A DNA stretch of 64,000 nucleotides from Streptomyces pyxinae (GTDB taxonomy: Bacteria; Actinomycetota; Actinomycetes; Streptomycetales; Streptomycetaceae): assembly GCF_024756275.1 (NCBI RefSeq), contig NZ_JANUGQ010000002.1, positions 62,001 through 126,000 of the forward strand, written 5' to 3'. Of this stretch, positions 44,445 to 53,559 are shown one piece after another. Position numbers and translations under genes: made by a program. Position 1 is the first letter of the stretch. Each line of letters opens with the position of its first letter. Below the pieces are notes generated by a model, which made no database searches, was not told the origin of the DNA, and saw nothing but the letters and a program-made list of their open reading frames with translations.

Positions 44445-44611
44445 GCCACGCCGCCCCCGCCGCACCCACGACAAGACACGGGCAACCCACGACAACCCCC
44501 GGGCGAGCCACACACCACCCACAGGCAACCCACGGACAGCGCAGGACAACGCAGGGCAACGCACAGACAACTCAGGACAACACACGACCTCATGAAGGGG
44601 ACTGAGCCCCG

Positions 44612-45517
44612 ATGACCGCTGCCACGAAACGACCGGCCCGGCCCTGGCACGGCGTTCTCGTCGCCACCGCCCTGCCGTTCCGGGAGGACCTGTCCCCCGA
44701 CTACGACGCCTACGCCGAGCACTGTGCCTGGCTGGTGGACGGCGGCTGCGACGGTGTCGTCCCCAATGGCTCGCTCGGTGAGTACCAGGTGCTCACCGAG
44801 CGGGAGCGTGCCAGGGTGGTGGAGACCGCCGTCACCGCGATCGGCGGCCATCGGGTGGTGCCCGGTGTCGCCGCCTACGGCAGTACGGAGGCGCGCCGCT
44901 GGGCCGAACACGCCGCCGGGGCCGGCTGCGGCGCCGTGCTGCTGCTGCCGCCCACCTCCCACCGCGCCGAGGCGCGGTCCGTCGTCGCGCACTACGCGGA
45001 GGCCGCAGCGGCGGGCCTGCCGGTGGTCGCGTACAACAACCCCGTCGACACCAGGGTCGACCTGACCCCGGAGCTGCTGGCCGTCCTGCACGCCGAGGGA
45101 CACATCCACGCCGTCAAGGAGTTCAGCGGGGATGTGCGCCGCGCCTATGAGATCGCCGAACGGGCCCCCGGTCTCGACCTGCTGGCCGGCGCCGACGACG
45201 TACTGCTGGAACTCGCGGTCGCGGGGGCGAAGGGCTGGGTGGCCGGCTTCCCCAACGCCCTGCCGGGCGCCACCACCGAGCTGTACCGCGCCGCCACCGC
45301 CGGCGACCTCGCCACCGCCGTCCCGCTCTACCGCCGGCTGCACCCCTTGCTGCGCTGGGACTCCCGGACCGAGTTCGTCCAGGCGGTCAAGGCGTCCATG
45401 GACCTCGTCGGCCGGTACGGCGGCCCCTGCCGGCCGCCCCGGGCGTCGCTCCGGCCCGAGCAGGAGACGGCGGTCCGCGCCGCCACCGAGCAGGCGCTCG
45501 CCACCGGCCTCGACTGA
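44612..45517 (+). CDS. Pyrroline-4-hydroxy-2-carboxylate deaminase, DHDPS family
   Basis: 301 residues of the DapA/NAL superfamily (TIM barrel). Schiff-base lysine in HAVKEFSGD, catalytic Tyr in VVAYNNPVDT, and the GSLGE loop. In this operon it should convert pyrroline-4-hydroxy-2-carboxylate to 2-oxoglutarate semialdehyde with loss of ammonia. AAGGGG precedes ATG 44612. The 167 bases before it are a C/A-rich, repetitive (acaac/ggcaac) low-structure leader. Confidence 0.88.
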   Translation: MTAATKRPARPWHGVLVATALPFREDLSPDYDAYAEHCAWLVDGGCDGVVPNGSLGEYQVLTERERARVVETAVTAIGGHRVVPGVAAYGSTEARRWAEHAAGAGCGAVLLLPPTSHRAEARSVVAHYAEAAAAGLPVVAYNNPVDTRVDLTPELLAVLHAEGHIHAVKEFSGDVRRAYEIAERAPGLDLLAGADDVLLELAVAGAKGWVAGFPNALPGATTELYRAATAGDLATAVPLYRRLHPLLRWDSRTEFVQAVKASMDLVGRYGGPCRPPRASLRPEQETAVRAATEQALATGLD

Positions 45518-45579
45518 CCCGCGCCCCGACCGACCCGCGCCACCGGCTCCGCGACCCGTCTCACAGAAAGGTTCGCCCC

Positions 45580-46581
45580 ATGCGCAGCGGAATCGTCCTC
45601 CACACGGTGGAATCGCACACCGAGGGCATGCCCACCCGCGTCGTCACCGGCGGGGTCGGCACCCTGCCCGGCGCCACCATGGCCGAGCGCCGCGTCCACT
45701 TCATGGAGCACCGGGACCACCTCCGTACGCTGCTGATGTACGAGCCGCGCGGTCATGCCGCCATGAGCGGTGCCATTCTCCAGCCTCCCACCCGGCCCGA
45801 CGCCGACCACGGGGTGCTGTTCATCGAGGTGTCCGGCTGCCTGCCGATGTGCGGGCACGGCACCATCGGTGTGGCGACGGTCCTGGTCGAGACCGGGATG
45901 GTGCCCGTCACCGAACCGGTGACCACCATCCGGCTCGACACCCCCGCCGGACTCGTCGTCGCCGAGGTCGCCGTCGACCGGGGCGCCGCCCGGGCCGTCA
46001 CCGTACGCAATGTGCCCGCCTTCTGCGCCGGGCTGGACCACCGGGCCACCCTCCCCGACGGGCGCACCATCAGCTACGACCTGGCCTACGGCGGCAACTT
46101 CTACGCGATCCTGCCGCTCGACCGGCTCGGTCTTCCTTTCGACCGGGCCCGGAAGGACGACATCCTCGCCGCCGGGCTCACCCTGATGGCCGCGATCAAC
46201 GCAGGCGGGCCGCCGGTCCATCCGGAGGACCCCGCCATCCGTGGTGTCCAGCATGTGCAGTTGCTCGCCCCCGGCTCCACCGCCGCGCACTCCCGCCACG
46301 CCATGGTGATCCACCCGGGCTGGTACGACCGCTCGCCCTGCGGCACCGGAACCAGCGCCCGGATGGCGCAACTTCACGCCCGGGGTGAGCTTCAGGTGGG
46401 CCACGACTTCGTCAACGAGTCCTTCATCGGTGGCCGCTTCACCGGCCGGCTGCTGGAGGAGACCCGGGTCGCCGGCCGGCCCGCCGTGGTACCGGCCGTC
46501 ACCGGCCGGGCCTGGATCACCGGCACCGCCCAGTACCTCCTGGACCCCACCGACCCCTTCCCGGCCGGCTTTCTGCTCTGA
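45580..46581 (+). CDS. 4-hydroxyproline 2-epimerase, proline racemase family
   Basis: 333 residues. Both acid/base cysteines are present: MCGHGTIG and SPCGTGTSA. The Cys/Cys pair marks an epimerase or racemase rather than a trans-3-hydroxyproline dehydratase, which has Ser or Thr at the first position. With the neighbours it should convert trans-4-hydroxy-L-proline to cis-4-hydroxy-D-proline, the first pathway step. AGAAAGG precedes ATG 45580. Confidence 0.9.
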   Translation: MRSGIVLHTVESHTEGMPTRVVTGGVGTLPGATMAERRVHFMEHRDHLRTLLMYEPRGHAAMSGAILQPPTRPDADHGVLFIEVSGCLPMCGHGTIGVATVLVETGMVPVTEPVTTIRLDTPAGLVVAEVAVDRGAARAVTVRNVPAFCAGLDHRATLPDGRTISYDLAYGGNFYAILPLDRLGLPFDRARKDDILAAGLTLMAAINAGGPPVHPEDPAIRGVQHVQLLAPGSTAAHSRHAMVIHPGWYDRSPCGTGTSARMAQLHARGELQVGHDFVNESFIGGRFTGRLLEETRVAGRPAVVPAVTGRAWITGTAQYLLDPTDPFPAGFLL

Positions 46582-46674
46582 CCGCCCGTCCGTCCGGCCC
46601 TGACCGTTCCGCCTGCTCCCCCTGTCATATGTGTTCCCTCTCCCACGACCCGCGACGTCCAGGAGCGCCCCGCC

Positions 46675-48069
46675 ATGACCACCGCCCCCGGCCCGGACAC
46701 CGTCGTCAGCCGCAACCCGGCCGACCCGGCCGACCTCGTGCTCACCGTCCCCTCCGCCGGAGCCGACGGGGTACGCGCGGCGGTGGCGGCCGCCCGTACC
46801 GCCGCGGGGCCCTGGGCCCGGGCCGGAGCCGCCGCCCGGGCCACCGCCCTGCACACCGCCGCCCGGCGCCTGGAGGACGCGGCGGAGGAACTGGCCGCGC
46901 TGGTCCGCCGCGAGGTCGGCAAGCCGGTCACCGAGGCACGTGGCGAGGTGGCCCGGACCGTCGCCGTACTGCGGTACTACGCGCAGGCGCCCTACGAGCC
47001 GGTCGGCGCGGTGCACGAACCGGCGGCGGGGGAGGGGCTGTTGCTCACCCGGCGCACGCCGTACGGAGTCGCCGGACTGGTCACTCCCTGGAACTTCCCC
47101 CTCGCCGTGCCGGTCTGGAAGGCCGCCCCGGCGCTCGCGACCGGGAACGCCGTGGTGCTCAAGCCGGCGCCGCCCGCCACCGCCTGCGCGCTGCGTCTCG
47201 CCGAACTCCTCGGCGGTGCGCTGCCGGACGGCCTGTTCACGGTCGTACCGGGCGGTGCCGGGGAGGGGGCGGCCCTGGTGGGTGCCGCCGATGTCGTCTC
47301 CTTCACCGGCTCGACGGCCGCCGGGCGCACGGTCGTCCGGGCCGCCACCGACCGGGGCCTGCCCGTCCAGGCCGAGATGGGCGGCCAGAACGCCGCCCTG
47401 GTGCTCCCCGACGCCGACCCCGGGGCGGCCGCCGACCAGATCGCCCTGGCACTGGCCGGGTACGCGGGCCAGAAGTGCACCGCGACCCGGCGGATCATCG
47501 TGGTCGGGGACGGCGCACCACTGGCCGAGGCGCTGGTCGCCCGGCTGGCCGCACTCCGCACCGGCGACCCGGGGGATCCGGAGACGGTGTGCGGTCCGCT
47601 GATCTCGGCCGGTGCCCGCGACCGCGTACTGGCGGCGCCGAGCGGTGGCCGGGTGCTGTCCGGCGGCGCCGCTCCGGCCGGGCTCGACGGCTGGTACGCC
47701 CTGCCCACCCTGGTCGACCGGCTCCCCGCAGGCCATCGCCTCGCCACTGAGGAGGTGTTCGGACCCGTCGCGGCGCTGTTCCCGGTGCCCGACCCGGAGG
47801 CCGCCGTCGCCCTGGCCAACGCCGTACCGTACGGACTGGTCGCCTCGGTGCACACCACCGACCTCGACGCTGCGCTGCGCTGCGCCGACCGGCTCGACAC
47901 CGGCCTGGTGCGGATCAATGCCCCCACCACCGGAGTCGACTTCCATCTGCCCTTCGGCGGTGCGAAGGCGTCCGGCCACGGCCCCCGTGAACAGGGCAAG
48001 GCCGCCCTGGAGTTCTATACCCGCACCAGAACCGTCAGCCTCATGTCATCGGGCCACCAGGCCGGTTGA
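46675..48069 (+). CDS. 2-oxoglutarate semialdehyde dehydrogenase, ALDH family
   Basis: 464 residues. ALDH family residues: TPWNFPL with the oxyanion Asn, SFTGSTAAG, catalytic Glu in EMGGQNAALV, nucleophile Cys in AGQKCTATRR, and the late EVFGPVAAL. In the pathway it oxidises 2-oxoglutarate semialdehyde to 2-oxoglutarate for the TCA cycle. Last enzyme gene of the run, followed by the regulator. Confidence 0.9.
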   Translation: MTTAPGPDTVVSRNPADPADLVLTVPSAGADGVRAAVAAARTAAGPWARAGAAARATALHTAARRLEDAAEELAALVRREVGKPVTEARGEVARTVAVLRYYAQAPYEPVGAVHEPAAGEGLLLTRRTPYGVAGLVTPWNFPLAVPVWKAAPALATGNAVVLKPAPPATACALRLAELLGGALPDGLFTVVPGGAGEGAALVGAADVVSFTGSTAAGRTVVRAATDRGLPVQAEMGGQNAALVLPDADPGAAADQIALALAGYAGQKCTATRRIIVVGDGAPLAEALVARLAALRTGDPGDPETVCGPLISAGARDRVLAAPSGGRVLSGGAAPAGLDGWYALPTLVDRLPAGHRLATEEVFGPVAALFPVPDPEAAVALANAVPYGLVASVHTTDLDAALRCADRLDTGLVRINAPTTGVDFHLPFGGAKASGHGPREQGKAALEFYTRTRTVSLMSSGHQAG

Positions 48070-48213
48070 CGCAGCACGGCACGGAACGTCGCCGCTCCGC
48101 CGCGTCCGCCGCACAAGGCACCCGCGTCCGCCGCACACCCGGTCGGCCGCGGTGCGCCGGACCGGTCGGCCGCGGGACACACCGCGGACACCGGACCGTA
48201 GATACTGGTGGAC

Positions 48214-48222
48214 ATGTGACAT
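48214..48222. promoter_or_regulatory. Candidate GntR operator
   Basis: ATGTGACAT, a palindrome with one central base, 33 bases upstream of the GntR start and shared in part (TGTGACAT) with the -10 region of the cluster at 41302-41309. Confidence 0.5.
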
Positions 48223-48254
48223 CGTTTGGAACCGTGTGCGAGAGGACCGCCCCG

Positions 48255-48953
48255 ATGGCCGCCGCCAAGCCGACCGCCCCCGTTCTGCCCGTGCTGGGCG
48301 GCACCCGCAGCAGCTACCGGGAGCGGGTGGCCGACGCCCTGCGCGCCGCGCTGGTCGCCGGTGAACTGCGCCCGGGCCAGGTCTACTCGGCGCCCGCCCT
48401 CGCCACGCGGTTCGGGGTGTCCGCCACACCGGTCCGCGAGGCCATGCTCGACCTCGCCAAGGAGGGGCTCGTCGACACCGTGCCCAACAAGGGCTTCCGG
48501 GTGACCGAGGTCTCCGAGCGGCAACTGGACGAGTACACCCGCGTTCGCGCGCTGATCGAGATCCCGACCACGGCGGAACTCGCCGTGACGGCCGACCCCG
48601 CCGCGCTGGAGGCACTGCGGCCGGCCGCCCTGGAGATCGTCACCGCTGCCGAGGCCGGCGACCTCGTCGCGTATGTCGCGGCGGATCTCCGCTTCCACCT
48701 CGGTCTGCTCCAGCTCGCGGGCAACCACCACCTGGTGCGGGTGGTCCGCGACCTGCGGGAGCGTTCCCGGCTCTACGGGCTCACCGCCCTGGTGGAACAG
48801 GGCCGGTTGCGGGACTCGGCGGAGGAGCACCTGGAGATCCTGGACGCCCTGCTCACCGGCGACCCGGAGCCCGTACGCGCGGTCATGACCCGCCACCTGG
48901 GACATGTCCGGGGCATCTGGGCGGCGGAGCGGAACAGCGAGGCGGCCGGCTGA
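48255..48953 (+). CDS. GntR-family (FadR/FCD) regulator of hydroxyproline use
   Basis: 232 residues from ATG 48255 with GAGAGGA upstream. Winged-helix domain with PALATRFGVSATPVREAMLD and VTEVSERQLDE; the all-helical FCD domain follows, with metal-site type residues in DLRFH and RHLGH. Acting most likely as a repressor of the cluster, relieved by a hydroxyproline or intermediate. Convergent with the monooxygenase gene, with only 25 bases between and no hairpin. Confidence 0.88.
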   Translation: MAAAKPTAPVLPVLGGTRSSYRERVADALRAALVAGELRPGQVYSAPALATRFGVSATPVREAMLDLAKEGLVDTVPNKGFRVTEVSERQLDEYTRVRALIEIPTTAELAVTADPAALEALRPAALEIVTAAEAGDLVAYVAADLRFHLGLLQLAGNHHLVRVVRDLRERSRLYGLTALVEQGRLRDSAEEHLEILDALLTGDPEPVRAVMTRHLGHVRGIWAAERNSEAAG

Positions 48954-48978
48954 GCCGGGGCATCGGCCGTCCGGCTGC

Positions 48979-50526
48979 TCAGGCCGCGAACCAGCGCTCG
49001 ACGGAAGCCCGCAGGGCGGCCAGTTCGGCCGCGTCCGGACGGGGTGAGCCCCCTGCCCAGGCCACATAGCCGTCGGGGCGGATCAACAGGCCGGTAAGGC
49101 CGGCCGGACCGCCCCGCGCGGTCACGAGCTCGACGGTCTCCTGTCCTTCGGCCAGTGCGGTCACCAGAGCGTGTTCCTCGGTCAGATCTATCAGCAACGG
49201 CCGCGCGGTCCGGGCGAGTTCCGTGATCCGTACCTTTCCCGCTCCGGTGTCCAGCTCCAGATCCGGCGTGAAGCGGCCGACCGCGGGGTGCGGGTCGGTG
49301 ACGCCCATCTCGTACCGTACGTCGGTGCCCGTGGTCAGGTCCGCGAGGTGCCGTACGACCTCCTGGTGGATGAGCAGCTCCGCGAAGAGTTCACGCAGCG
49401 CGGTGATGTCGCTCCCCGGGGCGGTGAGCGCCGACTGCGCCTCGGAGTTGAGCACCATCCGGCGGGCGGCCCGGCGGCGCTCGGTGTCATAGCTGTCGAG
49501 CAGGCCGGGCCGGGCGGTGCCGCGCACCGCCGCGGCGAGCTTCCAGCCGAGGTTGACGGCGTCCTGGAGGCCCAGATTCAGCCCGGGTCCGCCGCCGGAG
49601 GCGTAGACATGGGCGGCGTCGCCGATGAGGAAGACCCGGCGGTCACGGAACCGTTCCGCGACCCTGGTGTGACCGCCGGCCAGTCGCCGCAGCACAGACG
49701 GACCGTCACCGTCCGGAGGACCGAGCGGCAACTCGGCGCCGAGGACCCGGCGGACACTCGACTCCAGCTCGGCCAGGGTCATCGGTCCGTCCGCCGGTGG
49801 CTGGTCCCACTCGGTGGTGCTGATCAGGGGTGGCAGGCCGGGGAACGGCGCGTAGGAGAAGCCGCCGCGGTCGGTGCGGTGGGGCAGGAAGGGAAGCACC
49901 TGTCCGTATCCGGGAACACTGAGGGTGCCGTCGGCCGGCTCCACCCACTCCGGCGGGACGGAGGCATGGGCGGTGCGAGTGGTGCGGCGGTCGTGGCTGG
50001 CGCCGGGAAAGACGATCCCGGAGAGCTTGCGCACCGCACTGTGCGCGCCGTCCGCGCCGACCACCCAGCGGGCACGGAGCCGCTGTTCGCCGCCCGGTCC
50101 GATGACAGCGAGGGTGACGGCATCCTCCTCCTGGGCGAGGGCGTCGACCCGGTGTCCGCGCCGCAGTTCGACGCCGAGCGCCCGGGCGCGCTCCTCCAGC
50201 ACCTCGACGATCCGGTGCTGCGGGACGGCCAGGCTGAAGACCGGACTGGCGTCGAGCAGGCCGAGGTCGAGACCCATGGCGGCGAACATGAAGTAGGCGG
50301 AATTCGGCCGCGGGGGCGCCGGGCTGCCGCTGAGCGGCTCGTGCAGGCCCCGGTGGTCGACCAGGCGCACGACCTGGCCGAGCAGGCCGTTGGCTTTGGG
50401 CTCGGTACTCGGGCGCGGGAGCTGCTCCAGGACGACCGGGCGGACGCCGGCCAGGGCCAGCTCGCAGGCGAGCATCAGCCCGTTCGGGCCGCCCCCCACG
50501 ATGATCACGTCAGCTGTCACGGTCAT
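48979..50526 (-). CDS. FAD-dependent aromatic monooxygenase (group A)
   Basis: 515 residues. VIIVGGGPNGLMLACELA (FAD GxGxxG), VVGADGAHSAVRK (DG motif) and RVFLIGDAAHVYASGGGPGLNLGLQDA (GD motif) define the PHBH-fold hydroxylases of the PgaE/RdmE/MhpA type, with a thioredoxin-like C-terminal domain. Such enzymes hydroxylate polyketide or xenobiotic aromatics. ATG 50526 is 65 bases downstream of the TetR gene on the same strand, so the pair is probably one operon under TetR control. Confidence 0.9.
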   Translation of the reverse strand: MTVTADVIIVGGGPNGLMLACELALAGVRPVVLEQLPRPSTEPKANGLLGQVVRLVDHRGLHEPLSGSPAPPRPNSAYFMFAAMGLDLGLLDASPVFSLAVPQHRIVEVLEERARALGVELRRGHRVDALAQEEDAVTLAVIGPGGEQRLRARWVVGADGAHSAVRKLSGIVFPGASHDRRTTRTAHASVPPEWVEPADGTLSVPGYGQVLPFLPHRTDRGGFSYAPFPGLPPLISTTEWDQPPADGPMTLAELESSVRRVLGAELPLGPPDGDGPSVLRRLAGGHTRVAERFRDRRVFLIGDAAHVYASGGGPGLNLGLQDAVNLGWKLAAAVRGTARPGLLDSYDTERRRAARRMVLNSEAQSALTAPGSDITALRELFAELLIHQEVVRHLADLTTGTDVRYEMGVTDPHPAVGRFTPDLELDTGAGKVRITELARTARPLLIDLTEEHALVTALAEGQETVELVTARGGPAGLTGLLIRPDGYVAWAGGSPRPDAAELAALRASVERWFAA

Positions 50527-50591
50527 GGTCTGCGGATCTCCTCGGTGTGGACGGGGAGGGGCGGCACGGGCGTAGGGGTCCGCCGCACCTG

Positions 50592-51233
50592 TCAGGGGAC
50601 GGGCAGGCCGGCGGCGAGCCGTTCGAAGACCTGGGTGAGGGCCATGCCGAGCGGCACGGGGTGGTCGGAGCGCAGGCTGTGCTCGACGGCCACCGCACAA
50701 CCCGCCGCGACCACGGCCGCGACCAGGTTCGGGTAGACGTCGCCTCCGGTGTCGGTGCCGGTGCGCCGTGCGACGGCCTCGGCCAGGTCCTGCTGGGCGG
50801 CGGCATTGGCCTTGGCGACCTCACCGGCCAGTGCGGGTTCGGCCAGCATGAGCCGTACCCCCTCGTACCACCGCTCGTTCCCTTCGTTCTGCGGCGCGAA
50901 GGCGTCCGGCGGTACGAACTGTCCCAGCACGGCATGGCGCAGTGAGTCCCAGAGTGGCTCACCGGCCGGGCGGGCGAGCAGGTCGTCCGCCACCCGGAGC
51001 ATCCGCTCCACGTGGCCGGCGGCGATCGCCTCCGCTTTGCCGGAGAAATAGTTGCGGAAGGTGCGGACGGAGACATCGGCCTCGGCGGCGATCCGATCGA
51101 TGGTCACGCGGGCCCAGCCGTGCTGGACGCAGAGGCGGATCGCCGCCTGGCTCAGCGCCGCCCGGGTCTCCCGCTTCTTGCGCTCGCGGAGTCCGGGGGA
51201 GCCGCTGGGGCGGCCTTCGGCTGCGGGGGTCAT
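50592..51233 (-). CDS. TetR-family regulator of the monooxygenase
   Basis: 213 residues. Helix-turn-helix: AALSQAAIRLCVQHGWARVTI, then IAAEADVSVRTFRNYFSGKAEA. The ligand domain has no known specificity. It probably represses its own operon from the palindrome at 51255-51269, some 20 bases upstream of the start codon, and responds to the monooxygenase substrate. Confidence 0.9.
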   Translation of the reverse strand: MTPAAEGRPSGSPGLRERKKRETRAALSQAAIRLCVQHGWARVTIDRIAAEADVSVRTFRNYFSGKAEAIAAGHVERMLRVADDLLARPAGEPLWDSLRHAVLGQFVPPDAFAPQNEGNERWYEGVRLMLAEPALAGEVAKANAAAQQDLAEAVARRTGTDTGGDVYPNLVAAVVAAGCAVAVEHSLRSDHPVPLGMALTQVFERLAAGLPVP

Positions 51234-51254
51234 GGAAGCACCCTAGGGTGATGG

Positions 51255-51269
51255 TTGCCGAATCGGCAA
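51255..51269. promoter_or_regulatory. TetR operator, perfect palindrome
   Basis: TTGCCGA-a-TCGGCAA just upstream of the TetR/monooxygenase operon. Confidence 0.75.
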
Positions 51270-51271
51270 GA

Positions 51272-51286
51272 TTGCTTCACCGGCAA
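51272..51286. promoter_or_regulatory. Secondary TetR site
   Basis: TTGCTTCACCGGCAA matches the main operator at 11 of 15 bases, with centres 17 bp apart, as for tandem TetR dimers. Confidence 0.4.
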
Positions 51287-51340
51287 ATTCACGGGGGGAG
51301 TGGCGGATGGGGTCTGTCGTCTGACTGCTCGGGTGCCGTC

Positions 51341-51361
51341 TTGCCTAAAGGCTTTAGGTAA
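51341..51361. promoter_or_regulatory. Operator for the second, divergent TetR
   Basis: TTGCCTAAA-ggc-TTTAGGTAA, 9-bp arms with one mismatch, in the region before the gene at 51477. Confidence 0.6.
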
Positions 51362-51399
51362 TTCCATAATGGCTTTGGGGGTGTCTCACAAAGGGTGTC

Positions 51400-51428
51400 C
51401 CCCGGGACGCCCCCCCGGTGTCCCGGGG
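51400..51428 (+). other. GC-rich hairpin in the leader of the second TetR gene
   Basis: CCCCGGGAC (51400-51408) pairs with GTCCCGGGG (51420-51428) around an 11-nt C-rich loop, between the palindrome at 51341 and the ribosome binding site. It could attenuate transcription or hide nothing. Confidence 0.4.
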
Positions 51429-51476
51429 CTGTGCCGAGCTGTCGCAGGGGCGGTCCGGAAGAAGGGAGAGAGCGGC

Positions 51477-52046
51477 ATGGCTCACGTGGGGCTCACGGTG
51501 GAACGGCTGACGCGGGCGGGGGCGGAGCTGGCCGATGAGATCGGCTTCGACCAGGTGACCGTCTCCGCTGTCGCCCGGCGGTTCGGTGTGAAGGTCCCGA
51601 GCCTGTACTCGCATCTGAAGAACTCCCAGGACCTCCGGACCAGAATCGCCCTGTACGCGCTGGAGGAACTGGCCGACCGGGCCGCCGAGGCGCTGGCCGG
51701 GCGGTCCGGCAAGGATGCCCTGACCGCCTTCGCGGACGTCTACCGCGACTACGCCGGGGAACACCCGGGCCGCTATGCCGCGGCGCGCCTCCGGCTCGAC
51801 CCGGAGACGGCGGCCGGCAGCGCCGGTGTCCGGCACGCCCGGATGACCCGGGCGATCCTGCGTGGCTACGACCTGACGGAGCCGGACCAGACCCACGCCG
51901 TCCGGATGCTCGGCAGTGTCTTCCACGGCTACGTCAGCCTGGAACTGAGCGGGGGCTTCAGCCACAGCGCCCCCGACAGCCAGGAGAGCTGGTCACGGAT
52001 CCTGGACGCCCTCGACGCGCTGCTGCGGAACTGGCCCGCGCGCTGA
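51477..52046 (+). CDS. TetR-family regulator (WHG-like C-terminal domain)
   Basis: 189 residues from ATG 51477 with GGGAGAG upstream. Helix-turn-helix AVARRFGVKVPSLYSHLKNSQDL. The C-terminal domain (VYRDYAGEHPGRYAA...MLGSVFHGYVSLELSGGF) is the TetR_C_33/WHG type. No obvious target gene is coupled; the SGNH hydrolase 150 bases downstream is a candidate. Confidence 0.88.
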   Translation: MAHVGLTVERLTRAGAELADEIGFDQVTVSAVARRFGVKVPSLYSHLKNSQDLRTRIALYALEELADRAAEALAGRSGKDALTAFADVYRDYAGEHPGRYAAARLRLDPETAAGSAGVRHARMTRAILRGYDLTEPDQTHAVRMLGSVFHGYVSLELSGGFSHSAPDSQESWSRILDALDALLRNWPAR

Positions 52047-52077
52047 GCGCCCGGGCGCGGCCCGTGAGCGACAGGGC

Positions 52078-52133
52078 GTCACCGGAACACCGCCACCGAA
52101 GCGCCGTCGCCGGAACACCGCCGCCGAAGCGCC
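52078..52133. repeat. 28-bp tandem repeat, 2 copies
   Basis: Two near-identical 28-base units (52078-52105 and 52106-52133, two differences), then related shorter pieces up to 52190, in the gap before the SGNH gene. Confidence 0.75.
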
Positions 52134-52194
52134 GCCGCAGAAGAAACTCACCGAAGAAGCGTCACCGAAACACCGCCTCCGGGAGGCCGTCACG

Positions 52195-53451
52195 ATGCCC
52201 ACCGACCCCTACGACCACGGCGGCATGCCCGCCCGCGCCGACGGCCGACACCAGGACGGCACCGGCGGGCTGATCACCACACCCATCACCGCCGCCATCC
52301 TGCGCGGCGCCCTCGACCTCGAGCACACCGCACGGGGGATCCTGCCGCACCGGCTGCCCGCGTGGGCCCGCGCCCAGTGCCCGGACGGTCTGCTCGCGCT
52401 CGCGGAGTCCCAGCCCTCCGGTGTGCGGCTGGTCTTCCGCAGCCGGGCCACCCGCGTCGAGCTGGACACCCTGCCCACCAAGCGCGTCTACCCCGGCGCC
52501 CCCGCCCGTCCCGACGGGGTCTACGAGCTGCTCGTCGACGGCCGTCCGGCCGGCCGGGCCGTCGTGCCCGGGGGCGACACCCTGACCGTCGACATGACCA
52601 CCGGGGCCGCCGAGCACCGGCCCGGTGAGCCCGGCACTCTCCGCTTCACCGGCCTGTCCGGCGGCACCAAGGACATCGAGATCTGGCTGCCGCACAACGA
52701 GACCACCGAACTGATCGCCCTGCGCACCGACGCCCCCGTCGAGCCCGCGCCCGACCGGGGGCGCAAGGTCTGGCTGCACCACGGCAGTTCGATCAGCCAT
52801 GGCTCGGACGCCGCCGGCCCCACCACCACCTGGCCCGCGCTCGCCGCCTCGCTCGGCGGGGTCGAGCTGATCAACCTCGGTCTGAGCGGCAGCGCCCTGC
52901 TCGATCCGTTCACCGCCCGGACCCTCCGGGACACCCCGGCGGACCTGATCAGTGTCAAGATCGGCATCAATCTGGTCAACGCCGACCTGATGCGGCTGCG
53001 TGCCTTCACCCCCGCCGTCCACGGTTTTCTCGACACCGTCCGGGAGGGGCACCCGACCGTACCGCTGCTCGTCGTCTCGCCCATCCTCTGCCCCGTCCAC
53101 GAGGAGACACCCGGCCCCAGCGTGCCGGACTACTCCGATCTCGCCGCCGGCCGGCTGCGTTTCCGGGCCGCCGGGGACCCGGCGCAGCGGGCGGAGGGCA
53201 AACTGACCCTGGAGGTCATTCGCGCGGAGCTGGCCCGGATCGTCGCCCAGCGTGCCGCCACCGACCCCCGGCTGCACTACCTGGACGGCCGGGAGCTCTA
53301 CGGCCCCGCCGACTCCGCCGAGTTGCCGCTCCCGGACGACCTGCACCCCGACGCCGCCACGCACCGCCGGATGGGCGAGCGGTTCGCCGCGCTGGCCTTC
53401 ACCGCCGGCGGCCCGCTCGCGGCCCACGACGGACAGGTGGCCACCGGCTGA
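52195..53451 (+). CDS. SGNH/GDSL-family hydrolase with N-terminal beta domain
   Basis: 418 residues. The hydrolase part (from about 195) shows the four SGNH blocks: Ser in HHGSSISHG, Gly in LGLSGSAL, Asn in KIGINLVN, and DDLHPD with the Asp-His pair. Residues 25-190 form a separate beta-rich domain (RGALDLEHTARGILPHRLP), the type seen in acetyl-xylan-like or carbohydrate esterases. No signal peptide, so it is probably cytosolic. Substrate unknown. Confidence 0.85.
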   Translation: MPTDPYDHGGMPARADGRHQDGTGGLITTPITAAILRGALDLEHTARGILPHRLPAWARAQCPDGLLALAESQPSGVRLVFRSRATRVELDTLPTKRVYPGAPARPDGVYELLVDGRPAGRAVVPGGDTLTVDMTTGAAEHRPGEPGTLRFTGLSGGTKDIEIWLPHNETTELIALRTDAPVEPAPDRGRKVWLHHGSSISHGSDAAGPTTTWPALAASLGGVELINLGLSGSALLDPFTARTLRDTPADLISVKIGINLVNADLMRLRAFTPAVHGFLDTVREGHPTVPLLVVSPILCPVHEETPGPSVPDYSDLAAGRLRFRAAGDPAQRAEGKLTLEVIRAELARIVAQRAATDPRLHYLDGRELYGPADSAELPLPDDLHPDAATHRRMGERFAALAFTAGGPLAAHDGQVATG

Positions 53452-53524
53452 CCGGAGGACGGGGCGGCTCGCGGCGGTCGACAGTCTGTCGCGCGAGCGG
53501 GGCAGGGGTCGACGCGGCGTCCAT

Positions 53525-53554
53525 TGCCGGGGCTCCGGGGCGGCCGCCATTCTG
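53525..53554 (+). promoter_or_regulatory. Promoter of the lipoprotein gene, probably leaderless
   Basis: TTGCCG (53525-53530), 18-base spacer, CATTCT (53549-53554), then GTG 53560 with no ribosome binding site. Confidence 0.4.
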
Positions 53555-53559
53555 CGGGC

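Noticed and set aside
44445..44611. Operator repeats in the C/A-rich gap before the deaminase gene
   Set aside because: The repeats (acaac, ggcaac) are irregular and low in complexity, without symmetry.
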